Source: Pseudomonas sp. B33.4
GTDB taxonomy: Bacteria > Pseudomonadota > Gammaproteobacteria > Pseudomonadales > Pseudomonadaceae
DNA: 64,000 nt
NCBI RefSeq assembly: GCF_034555375.1
Contig: NZ_CP140706.1
Span: 1,231,001-1,295,000, forward strand
Direction: 5' to 3'
The position numbers were made by a program, and so were the translations under genes. The notes under the pieces were generated by a model. It had not been told where the DNA came from and ran no database searches. It saw nothing but the letters and a program-made list of their open reading frames with translations. Below, one piece after another: positions 17,507 through 25,169 of the stretch; position 1 is the stretch's first letter; each line of letters opens with the position of its first letter.

Positions 17507-18607
17507 ATGTTCCGCCATGCGTTGTCCTTTGCGTTGCCAGCGAGTCTGGCGTTGTTATTGTCCGCATGCGGTCAGGAAGAGGCGACGCCAGTCACCGTGC
17601 GACCGGCCATGGTGGTGCAGCCAGAGCCTTCGGCGCAGGCGATGGAAAGTTATCCGGGCGAGGTGCGTGCCCGTTACGAACCCGATCTGGCGTTCCGTAT
17701 TGGCGGCAAAGTCAGCCGACGACTGGTCGATGAAGGTCAACGTGTGAAGGCCGATCAGCCGCTCGCTGAACTCGATCCACAGGATGTGCGGCTGCAACTG
17801 GAAGCCACCCGTGCCCAGGTCGCCGCCGCTGAGGCCAATCTCAATCTGGTCCGCGCTGAGCGTGATCGCTACAAGACGTTGATGGATCGGCAAATGGTCA
17901 GCCGCTCGGCCTACGATCACGCCGAAAACCTTTACCGTTCCGGTGAAGCCCGCCTTAAACAAATCAAAGCCGAATTCAACGTATCGACCAATCAGGCCAG
18001 TTACGCGGTGCTGCGTGCGCCACAGGATGGCGTGGTGGCCAAACGTTCAGTCGAGGTGGGGCAGGTCGTCGCCGCCGGGCAAACCGTGTTTACCCTCGCC
18101 ACTGACGGCGAGCGCGAAGTGCTGATCAGCCTGCCGGAGCAGAGTTTCGGCCGCTTCAAGGTCGGTCAGCCAGTGACCGTTGAGTTGTGGACGCAGCAGA
18201 ACCAGCGCTTCGCCGGGCAAATCCGCGAATTGTCGCCCGCCGCCGATCCGCGCTCGCGCACCTTCGCCGCGCGCATCGCTTTCACCAGCGGCAAAGTCCC
18301 GGCCGAACTGGGCCAGAGCGCCCGCGTGTTTGTGCAATCGGCCGATAACGTTTCCCTGTCAGTGCCGTTGTCGGCACTCACCGCGGAAAACGGCGCGACT
18401 TACGTCTGGGTCGTCAACGGCAACAACACCTTGAAGAAAACCCCGGTGCGCATCGGCCCGTTCGGCGAGAAAAGCGTGCCGGTGCTCGAAGGCTTGAACG
18501 CCAGCGACTGGGTGGTGGCGGCTGGCGTGCATGTGTTGCTCGAAGGGCAGCAGGTGCGCCCCGTGGATCGCTCCAACCGTGTGGTCAATCTGGCGGACAA
18601 GGAGTAA
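17507..18607 (+). CDS. mexJ: RND efflux periplasmic adaptor MexJ
   Basis: A 366-residue membrane-fusion protein linking the inner-membrane pump to an outer-membrane channel. The signal peptide ends in LLLSAC (Cys21), so it is a lipoprotein. The order is a split biotinyl-lipoyl domain (RIGGKVSRRLVDEGQRVKAD and, later, LRAPQDGVVAKRSVEVGQVV), an alpha-hairpin between them (about 85-150), a beta-barrel domain around 190-265, and a membrane-proximal domain at the C-terminus. It is the first gene of a two-gene operon, 6 bases before mexK. No outer-membrane channel gene is present, as in P. aeruginosa, where MexJK borrows OprM or OpmH. Confidence 0.92.
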   Translation: MFRHALSFALPASLALLLSACGQEEATPVTVRPAMVVQPEPSAQAMESYPGEVRARYEPDLAFRIGGKVSRRLVDEGQRVKADQPLAELDPQDVRLQLEATRAQVAAAEANLNLVRAERDRYKTLMDRQMVSRSAYDHAENLYRSGEARLKQIKAEFNVSTNQASYAVLRAPQDGVVAKRSVEVGQVVAAGQTVFTLATDGEREVLISLPEQSFGRFKVGQPVTVELWTQQNQRFAGQIRELSPAADPRSRTFAARIAFTSGKVPAELGQSARVFVQSADNVSLSVPLSALTAENGATYVWVVNGNNTLKKTPVRIGPFGEKSVPVLEGLNASDWVVAAGVHVLLEGQQVRPVDRSNRVVNLADKE

Positions 18608-18613
18608 TCCCCG

Positions 18614-21600
18614 ATGCGCTTCAACCTTTCCGAATGGGCGCTGCGTAATCGCCAGATCGTCCTGTTCCTGATGCTTTTGCTGGCCATCGTCGGCGCCTTG
18701 TCCTACACCAAACTCGGCCAGAGTGAAGACCCGCCGTTCACCTTCAAGGCCATGGTCATTCAGACCCGTTGGCCGGGGGCGACCGCGCAGGAAGTCTCGC
18801 GGCAGGTCACCGAGCGTATTGAAAAGAAACTGATGGAAACCGGCGAGTACGAGCGCATCGTGTCGTTCTCGCGCCCAGGCGAATCGCAAGTCACGTTCAT
18901 TGCCCGCGACTCGATGCACTCCAAGGAAATTCCCGACCTCTGGTATCAGGTGCGCAAGAAGGTCAGTGATATTCGCCAGAGCTTGCCGCCGGATATTCAG
19001 GGGCCGTTTTTCAACGATGAGTTCGGCACCACGTTCGGCAATATCTATGCGCTGACCGGTGACGGTTTCGATTATGCGGTGCTCAAGGATTACGCCGATC
19101 GCATCCAGATCCAGCTGCAACGGGTCAAGGATGTCGGCAAGGTCGACTTGCTCGGTTTGCAGGACGAGAAAATCTGGGTCGAACTGTCCAACGTCAAACT
19201 GGCCACTCTCGGTTTGCCGCTGGCGGCCGTGCAACAAGCGCTGCAAGAGCAGAACGCGGTGTCCACGGCTGGATTCTTTGAAACCGGTAGCGAGCGATTG
19301 CAGCTACGGGTCTCGGGGAATTTTCAGACAGTCGATGAGATAAAAAACTTCCCGATCCGCGTCGCTGATCGTACGTTCCGCATCTCTGATGTCGCCGATG
19401 TGCGTCGTGGTTTTAACGACCCACCGGCGCCGCGCATGCGTTTCATGGGCGAAGACGCGATCGGTCTGGCTGTGGCGATGAAGGACGGCGGTGACATTCT
19501 GGTGCTCGGTAAAGCACTGGAAGGCGAGTTCTCGCGCATCCAGAAAAACCTTCCGGCCGGCATGCAATTGCGCAAGGTGTCTGATCAACCGGCGGCGGTG
19601 AAAACCGGGGTCGGTGAGTTCGTTCAGGTACTCGTCGAAGCGCTGGCGATCGTGTTGCTGGTGAGCTTCTTCTCCCTCGGCGTGCGCACCGGCATGGTTG
19701 TGGCGCTGACCATTCCGCTGGTGTTGGCGATGACTTTCGCCTGCATGTATTACCTCGGCATCGGCCTGCACAAGATCTCCCTTGGCGCGTTGGTGCTGGC
19801 GCTGGGCTTGCTGGTGGACGACGCGATCATCGCTGTGGAAATGATGGCGATAAAAATGGAGCAGGGTTTCGACCGCATCCGCGCGGCGAGCTACGCCTGG
19901 ACCAGCACCGCGTTCCCGATGCTCACCGGCACATTGATCACTGCCGCCGGGTTTCTGCCGATTGCCACGGCGCAGTCCGGCACTGGCGAATACACCCGCT
20001 CGATCTTCCAGGTTGTCACAATTGCGCTGCTCGCTTCGTGGGTGGCGGCGGTGATGTTTGTGCCGTATCTGGGGGAAAAACTCCTGCCGGATCTGGCGAA
20101 AATTCATGCGGCCAAACACGGTACCGCCGATGGTCAGGCTGATCCGTATGGCACGCCGTTCTATCAGCGCGTTCGGCGCTTGGTGGAGTGGTGCGTGGCG
20201 CACCGCAAGACTGTGATCGTGCTGACGGTGGGGCTGTTTATTGCCTCGGTGATGTTGTTCCGCTTTGTCCCGCAGCAATTCTTCCCGGCCTCAAATCGAC
20301 TGGAGTTGATGGTCGACCTGAAGCTCGCCGAAGGCGCTTCACTGGCCAATACCACCGGTGAGGTCAAACGGCTTGAGGCGATGCTCAAGGATCACGCCGG
20401 CATCGACAACTACGTCGCCTATGTTGGCACCGGATCGCCGCGTTTCTATCTGCCGCTCGATCAGCAATTGCCGGCAGCAAGCTTCGCGCAGTTTGTAGTG
20501 TTGGCGAAGACCATCGAAGAGCGTGAAGCGCTGCGCACCTGGCTGATTGAAACACTTAACGAGCAGTTCCCGACGCTGCGTTCGCGGGTTACGCGCCTGG
20601 AAAACGGTCCGCCAGTTGGCTATCCGGTGCAGTTCCGCGTCACTGGTGAACACATCGAAGAAGTCCGGGCGTTGGCGCGCAAAGTGGCGGCCAAGGTTCG
20701 CGAGAATCCGCATGTGGTCAATGTGCATCTGGATTGGGAAGAGCCGAGCAAGGTCGTGTACCTGAATATCGATCAGGATCGTGCCCGGGCGTTGGGTGTG
20801 AGCACGGCCAATCTGGCGAAATTCCTGCAGAGTTCGTTGACCGGGTCGAGTGTCAGTCAGTATCGCGAAGACAATGAGTTGATCGAGATTCTGCTGCGCG
20901 GCACGGTGCATGAGCGTACCGAATTGTCGTTGTTGCCGAGCTTGGCGGTGCCTACGGATAACGGTCGCAGTGTGGCGTTGTCGCAAATTGCTACCCTTGA
21001 ATATGGCTTTGAGGAGGGGATTATCTGGCACCGCAATCGTCTGCCGAACGTGACCGTGCGGGCGGATATTTATGGCAAGGAACAGCCGGCGACGCTGGTG
21101 AAGCAGATCATGCCGACGCTGGATTCGATTCGCGCCGAATTGCCCGATGGTTATCTGCTGGATGTCGGCGGTACGGTGGAGGATTCCGAGCGTGGGCAGA
21201 AGTCGGTGAATGCCGGTGTGCCGATGTTCATTGTCGTGGTGCTGACCCTGCTGATGGTGCAGTTGCGCAGTTTTTCGCGCACGGCGATGGTGTTTTTGAC
21301 GGCGCCATTGGGCTTGATCGGGGTGACGTTGTTCTTGATGGTGTTCCGCCAGCCGTTCGGGTTTGTGGCGATGTTGGGGACGATTGCGTTGTCCGGGATG
21401 ATCATGCGCAACTCGGTGATTCTGGTGGATCAGATCGAACAGGATATTGCCTCGGGGCTTAAGCCTTGGCAGGCGATTATCGAGGCTACGGTTCGACGCT
21501 TCAGGCCGATTGTGTTGACGGCGTTGGCGGCGGTTTTGGCGATGATTCCGTTGTCGCGGAGTGTGTTTTTTGGGCCGATGGCGGTGGCGATCATGGGGGG

Positions 21601-21685
21601 GTTGATTGTTGCGACCGCGTTGACGCTGTTGTTTTTGCCGGCGTTGTATGCGGCTTGGTTCAGGGTTCGCAAAGACTCCGTTTGA
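18614..21685 (+). CDS. mexK: RND multidrug efflux pump MexK
   Basis: A 1023-residue inner-membrane proton-driven transporter of the AcrB superfamily. The N-terminal TM1 follows MRFNLSEWALRNRQIVLFLM, with large periplasmic loops after TM1 and TM7 and a TM4 proton-relay aspartate pair in LGLLVDDAIIAVEMM. The TM10-12 region (GMIMRNSVILVDQIEQ, then FRPIVLTALAAVLAMIPL) closes the protein. In P. aeruginosa MexJK exports triclosan, and erythromycin and tetracycline with OprM; the substrate range here is inferred. Codon use becomes noticeably more T-rich in the last 500 bases. The long repeat region begins shortly after the stop. Confidence 0.93.
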   Translation: MRFNLSEWALRNRQIVLFLMLLLAIVGALSYTKLGQSEDPPFTFKAMVIQTRWPGATAQEVSRQVTERIEKKLMETGEYERIVSFSRPGESQVTFIARDSMHSKEIPDLWYQVRKKVSDIRQSLPPDIQGPFFNDEFGTTFGNIYALTGDGFDYAVLKDYADRIQIQLQRVKDVGKVDLLGLQDEKIWVELSNVKLATLGLPLAAVQQALQEQNAVSTAGFFETGSERLQLRVSGNFQTVDEIKNFPIRVADRTFRISDVADVRRGFNDPPAPRMRFMGEDAIGLAVAMKDGGDILVLGKALEGEFSRIQKNLPAGMQLRKVSDQPAAVKTGVGEFVQVLVEALAIVLLVSFFSLGVRTGMVVALTIPLVLAMTFACMYYLGIGLHKISLGALVLALGLLVDDAIIAVEMMAIKMEQGFDRIRAASYAWTSTAFPMLTGTLITAAGFLPIATAQSGTGEYTRSIFQVVTIALLASWVAAVMFVPYLGEKLLPDLAKIHAAKHGTADGQADPYGTPFYQRVRRLVEWCVAHRKTVIVLTVGLFIASVMLFRFVPQQFFPASNRLELMVDLKLAEGASLANTTGEVKRLEAMLKDHAGIDNYVAYVGTGSPRFYLPLDQQLPAASFAQFVVLAKTIEEREALRTWLIETLNEQFPTLRSRVTRLENGPPVGYPVQFRVTGEHIEEVRALARKVAAKVRENPHVVNVHLDWEEPSKVVYLNIDQDRARALGVSTANLAKFLQSSLTGSSVSQYREDNELIEILLRGTVHERTELSLLPSLAVPTDNGRSVALSQIATLEYGFEEGIIWHRNRLPNVTVRADIYGKEQPATLVKQIMPTLDSIRAELPDGYLLDVGGTVEDSERGQKSVNAGVPMFIVVVLTLLMVQLRSFSRTAMVFLTAPLGLIGVTLFLMVFRQPFGFVAMLGTIALSGMIMRNSVILVDQIEQDIASGLKPWQAIIEATVRRFRPIVLTALAAVLAMIPLSRSVFFGPMAVAIMGGLIVATALTLLFLPALYAAWFRVRKDSV

Positions 21686-21749
21686 TTTGTGGGTAGCGTG
21701 GCGGCCTTTGGGCCGACCATGCTCTGGTTGTTTTTTGTGAATATCCTTT

Positions 21750-22010
21750 GCTTCGGGTGCTGCCGCTGGCGGTTTCGCTCTTACAGCGAGTCACCTTTTC
21801 CAAACGCCGAAAAGGTAACCCAAAAGGCTTTGCCCTGACGTTCGGCCCCTCGCTGAGGCTCGGGGTCCCTTCGCTCCGGGATCGATCCGGGGGCATCGCC
21901 TACGGTTTGCTTCGCTGCACCTCCTCTCGATGTGTTCGACTTCGTCGAACGGTCGCTGCGCTCCCACCCCCGGATCAATCCCTCCACTCAGCCTGCCGAC
22001 GGGCTCTAAG
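21750..22010. repeat. Hairpin-rich structured repeat element downstream of mexK
   Basis: A GC-rich stretch with several nested inverted repeats. A 16-bp pair (GGGATCGATCCGGGGG at 21878-21893 with CCCCCGGATCAATCCC at 21967-21982, one mismatch) encloses GTTCGA/TCGAAC at 21934-21950. CCTTTT...AAAAGG lies at about 21792-21813. The sequence looks like a dispersed Pseudomonas repeat whose translation gives spurious Arg/Ser/Leu-rich proteins. It is part of an 864-base gene-free region (21686-22549). Confidence 0.7.
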
Positions 22011-22084
22011 ATCAAAAGCTGCAGCCGAGCTAACGCTCATCCTGTTGAGTGGTGAAGAGCAGAAGCGATCTGCTCTTGCTCTTC

Positions 22085-22425
22085 TGTGGGAGCGAGCTTG
22101 CTCGCGAAGGCGGCCTGATAGCCGACCTGTTTTTTGCAGATGTACGCAATCCAAATGTAGGAGTGAGCCTGCTCGCGAAGGCGGCCTGACAGCCGACCTG
22201 TTTTTTGCAGATGTACGCAATCCAAATGTAGGAGTGAGCCTGCTTGCGAAGGCGGCCTGACAGCCGACCTGTTTTCTGCAGATGTACGCAATCCAAATGT
22301 AGGAGTGAGCCTGCTCGCGATGAGGTCCTGACAGCCGCCCAATCTCTACCTGCATACACCCAAGCCAATTGTGGGAGCGAGCCTGCTCGCGAAGGCGGCC
22401 TGGTAGCCGACCAGTCTCTAGCTGA
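22085..22425. repeat. Head-to-tail REP array, 5 units at 71-72 bp spacing
   Basis: REP motifs (TGTRGGAGYGAGCYTGCTCG type) begin at 22085, 22156, 22227, 22298 and 22370, all in the same orientation. The intervening sequence (GCGGCCTGACAGCCGACCTG, then a T run and GCAGATGTACGCAATCC) is almost identical in the first three intervals and degenerate in the fourth. This is a tandem expansion, unlike the inverted pairs elsewhere. The remaining bases up to the Fic start (22426-22549) show nothing clear. Confidence 0.93.
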
Positions 22426-22549
22426 CTATCCATAACCCGCTCTGTCTCCGCCACTTCCTACATCTTTTTCAGAAACCTCCGATATTGAGCCTTGGTGCCT
22501 CGGATGCTGTACTCCAGCCTCTGCTTCCAGCGTTCCTGAGTTTGTCTTG

Positions 22550-23941
22550 ATGAAAAAGCCGCCAGCATTGAAAGGCAGAACCGACCCCGTTTTCGACTTG
22601 TTGGTGCGCCCTCCCCACAAGCATCGTCTGGAGGATTATCTTGCGCTGCTCAAGCCGCTCGATGATCAAGGTCGTTATCTGCCATTTGAAGCGTTACGTT
22701 ATCGCTGGGCGGCGGGGCTGGATGCCAGACTGTGCTGGGCGTTGGTCAAGAAGGCGCGGGCGGCCCAATACATTAACCTTCTGCCACTGGGCGAGCCTGT
22801 GCAGTGGGGCAAGTATCTGTTGACGCCGTTGGCACAGAAAACCATCTCCATCGTGGATCGACAGGCCAGTACGGCCGCGCTGGAATACATGACCAGTCAG
22901 ATTGGCGAACGGGCGCATTTCAGTTGCCTGCTGAACGATCTTATCGAAGATGAAGCGATTGCCAGTAGCCAGTTGGAAGGCGCAGCAACCACTACGCGTG
23001 TGGCCAAGGACATGCTCAAGCAGCAGCGCCAGCCCCGCACTCCGGATGAACGCATGGTGATGGGGAATTACCGGATGATGAATTTCGCCTGGGAGAGGCG
23101 TTACGAACCCATGAGCGTGGAGTTGATTACGGCGATTCATCGGGTGGGGGTCGAGGGCATCGATGACGAGCAGTATTCCCCCGGGGTGTTCAGGAGCAAT
23201 GATGAAGTGGTCGTTCAGGACGGGGCGGGCAACACCGTGCACCGGCCGCCACCTGCAGCAGGATTGGTGTCGCGGCTTGAGCGACTGTCGCACTGGATCA
23301 ATCTGCCCGAAGGCTCACCGCAAGAGACGAGCTACCTGCATCCACTGATCAAGGCGATCACGCTGCACTTTGCCTTGGGTTACGAGCATCCCTTTCGCGA
23401 CGGCAACGGGCGAGTCGCCAGGGCGTTGTTTTACTGGTTCATGTTCAAGAACGAGTTTGCGGCGTTTCGCTACATCGCGATCAGTTTGTTACTGCGTAAT
23501 GCGCCAGTGAAATATGGACGTTCATACCTGCATACCGAGGCGGATGAACTGGATCTGACTTATTTCATCGAATTCCAGTGTTCGGTCATTCAGCGAGCGG
23601 TGCTGGGGTTTACGGATGTTTATCGCAAGAGCGTGGGATGCACCGAAGAGTTCGAGCGCAGGCTGAAGAACTGCGGCTTCTTTGATCAACTCACGGAAAA
23701 ACAACGTGCGTTGTACGAGGTGGCCAAAAACGGGGAGGCGAAGGAGTTCACAGCGAATAATGTGGCGGAAAATTTTGGTTGCTCGTACAGCGAGGCGACT
23801 TCGGCTCTGGAGGGGCTGGACCAATTGCAGCTTTTTGAGAGAAGGAAGATGGGGCGGGAGTGGGTATTTTTTTTACGTAGTTCTGTACGTGGAGGGAAGC
23901 ACGGGAGCGAATCGAATCGCCCCCGTGTTGCGACTGCTTAG
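22550..23941 (+). CDS. Fic family protein (class II, AMP-transferase type)
   Basis: A 463-residue Fic protein, expected to transfer AMP (or another NMP) from a nucleotide to a protein hydroxyl. The catalytic motif HPFRDGNGR starts at His280. An inhibitory (S/T)xxxEG helix, SSQLEG at 139-144, precedes the Fic fold, which makes it a self-inhibited class II Fic. An N-terminal Fic_N-like region and a C-terminal winged-helix segment (EFTANNVAENFGCSYSEATS) complete the usual Fic/DUF4172-like layout. The start is set at ATG 22550; the ribosome site is weak. It is a lone gene next to repeats, with lower GC than its neighbours. The last 20 codons follow a T8 run (23867-23874) and look non-native. Confidence 0.9.
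   Translation: MKKPPALKGRTDPVFDLLVRPPHKHRLEDYLALLKPLDDQGRYLPFEALRYRWAAGLDARLCWALVKKARAAQYINLLPLGEPVQWGKYLLTPLAQKTISIVDRQASTAALEYMTSQIGERAHFSCLLNDLIEDEAIASSQLEGAATTTRVAKDMLKQQRQPRTPDERMVMGNYRMMNFAWERRYEPMSVELITAIHRVGVEGIDDEQYSPGVFRSNDEVVVQDGAGNTVHRPPPAAGLVSRLERLSHWINLPEGSPQETSYLHPLIKAITLHFALGYEHPFRDGNGRVARALFYWFMFKNEFAAFRYIAISLLLRNAPVKYGRSYLHTEADELDLTYFIEFQCSVIQRAVLGFTDVYRKSVGCTEEFERRLKNCGFFDQLTEKQRALYEVAKNGEAKEFTANNVAENFGCSYSEATSALEGLDQLQLFERRKMGREWVFFLRSSVRGGKHGSESNRPRVATA
23900..23927. other. Hairpin in the 3' end of the Fic gene
   Basis: CACGGGAGCGA (23900-23910) pairs with TCGCCCCCGTG (23917-23927), 10 of 11 bases, over a 6-base loop. It sits between the convergent Fic and DUF4197 genes and could act as a bidirectional terminator, though neither side has a good T tract. 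Confidence 0.55.
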
Positions 23942-24627
23942 AGTGTGCCGAACACCTTCTTCGCCAGACTGGTCGCCGCAGCGGCCGGGTTCTGGCGGAT
24001 GGTTTCTTCCTGTTTGCCGATCATCTCGAACAAGCCATTCAGCGCTTGTTCGGTGACGTAGTTTTCAACGTTGGCGCTCTTCGCGTCCACCACGCCAAAC
24101 GTCGCGGCCTGACCAGCAAACGAGTTGTACTTCTGCGCTACGCCAACCTTGTCGGTCGCTTGCTTGACGATCGGCAGGAACTTGGCGCGGATCTGTTCGC
24201 GGCTGGATTTATCGAGGTATTGCGTGGCCGAGTCATTGCCGCCGCTGAGGATGCCTTTGGCGTCTGCCACGCTCATTTTCTTCACGGCATCGACGAGGAT
24301 TGGCTGGGCCTGGGTCACGGCGGATTCGGCAGCCTTGTTCATCGCGGTTTCCAGTTCTTCGACCTGAGCGCCCATGCCGAAGGCTTTCATTTTGCTCGCG
24401 GCTTTGCCGAGTTTGCCCGGCAGCTCGATCTTCACGTCGGGGTTGTTGCTGAAACCGCCGGGGGTGCCGAGTTGTTTGACGGCGATTTGTGCGCCTTGGG
24501 TCAGAGCGTCCTTGAGGCCACCGGTGGCGTCTTTTTGCGACAGGTCACTCAGCGACAAGGCCATGGCGCTGGCGGAGATCATCAGGCCCGCGCACAGGCC
24601 GGCGAAGCGAAGGGTAGGGCGGAACAT
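23938..24627 (-). CDS. DUF4197 exported protein
   Basis: A 229-residue protein with a signal peptide (cleavage probably after SASAMA, residue 23) and a DUF4197 domain: LSDLSQKDATGGLKDALTQG, the NPDVKIELPGKLGKAA segment, and a long helical C-terminal half with KYNSFAGQAATFG and a conserved QNPAAAATSLAKKVFG ending. Predicted to be periplasmic; function unknown. AAGGAA lies upstream of the ATG. It starts 28 bases after the stop of the YbaY-like gene, so the two are probably one transcript. Its stop overlaps the stop of the Fic gene tail-to-tail. Confidence 0.88.
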   Translation of the reverse strand: MFRPTLRFAGLCAGLMISASAMALSLSDLSQKDATGGLKDALTQGAQIAVKQLGTPGGFSNNPDVKIELPGKLGKAASKMKAFGMGAQVEELETAMNKAAESAVTQAQPILVDAVKKMSVADAKGILSGGNDSATQYLDKSSREQIRAKFLPIVKQATDKVGVAQKYNSFAGQAATFGVVDAKSANVENYVTEQALNGLFEMIGKQEETIRQNPAAAATSLAKKVFGTL

Positions 24628-24654
24628 GGCGGCTTCCTTGTTGCAGAAAGTGAA

Positions 24655-25053
24655 TTAACGAACGGCGTCGACGCGGATTTTCAGCGGCTGCGGGTCGTTG
24701 CCGTCGAGTTGCACGGCGTGGTTTTCGGTGGTGATGAACATCAGTTCGCCGTTGACTTCAATGCGCGCGCTTACCGAATAACGGTGGCCCGGTTTGACCT
24801 GCGCCGGATCGTAGCTCAAATGGAAGGGCAGCGGCACCTGGCCTTTGACCGGGCCTTTTTGCTCGTCCAGTACGACGGCAGGCGCATCGGCCAGCGAGAC
24901 GTCTTGCAGGCTGACGCTGAGGGTCGCGCTCGGTGGCAGGGCGATGCGCTGCAGGTAGAACACTTCACCGTCGAGGCCGACCTTGCCGGCAGGTGTGGTC
25001 GATTGGCAGGCGCTGAGCAGCGTAGCGGCGGCGAGCAGAGTCAGTTTTTTCAT
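24655..25053 (-). CDS. YbaY-type lipoprotein
   Basis: A 132-residue lipoprotein (signal peptide ending TLLSAC, Cys16). The single beta-rich domain matches the lipo_YbaY/pilotin-like family: GEVFYLQRIALPPSATLSVSL, LPFHLSYDPAQVKPGHRYSV, and SARIEVNGELMFITTENHAV. The start at 25053 has AGGAG 8 bases upstream; the frame runs 6 codons further but without a ribosome site. It lies between plsB and the DUF4197 gene on the same strand, separated from plsB by a REPIN. Function unknown; outer-membrane location inferred from the absence of Asp at +2. Confidence 0.87.
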   Translation of the reverse strand: MKKLTLLAAATLLSACQSTTPAGKVGLDGEVFYLQRIALPPSATLSVSLQDVSLADAPAVVLDEQKGPVKGQVPLPFHLSYDPAQVKPGHRYSVSARIEVNGELMFITTENHAVQLDGNDPQPLKIRVDAVR

Positions 25054-25071
25054 CGGGAATTCTCCTATCAA

Positions 25072-25160
25072 TGTGGGAGCGAGCCTGCTCGCGAAAGCGG
25101 TATTTCAGTCACTAAGATGTCGACTGACACTCCGTCTTCGCGAGCAGGCTCGCTCCCACC
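25072..25160. repeat. REPIN (GAGCCTGCTCGCGA family)
   Basis: Inverted arms TGTGGGAGCGAGCCTGCTCG and its complement, 89 bases in total. The interior arms CAGTCAC and GACTGACACTCCG keep the family pattern. It is placed between the 3' end of plsB and the start of the YbaY-like gene. Confidence 0.92.
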
Positions 25161-25169
25161 AGGTTTGCA

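Noticed and set aside
21748..22260. A 170-codon open frame downstream of mexK
   Set aside because: It crosses the hairpin-rich repeat and two REP units, and its peptide is a typical repeat translation.
22085..22425. Regularly spaced repeats considered as a CRISPR array
   Set aside because: The repeats are REP palindromes and the intervening sequences are nearly identical to each other, not unique spacers. No cas gene is nearby.
22030..22454. Three overlapping minus-strand frames with repeated SRAGSLLHLDCVHLQKTG peptides
   Set aside because: Each is a read-through of the 71-bp REP array in a different frame.
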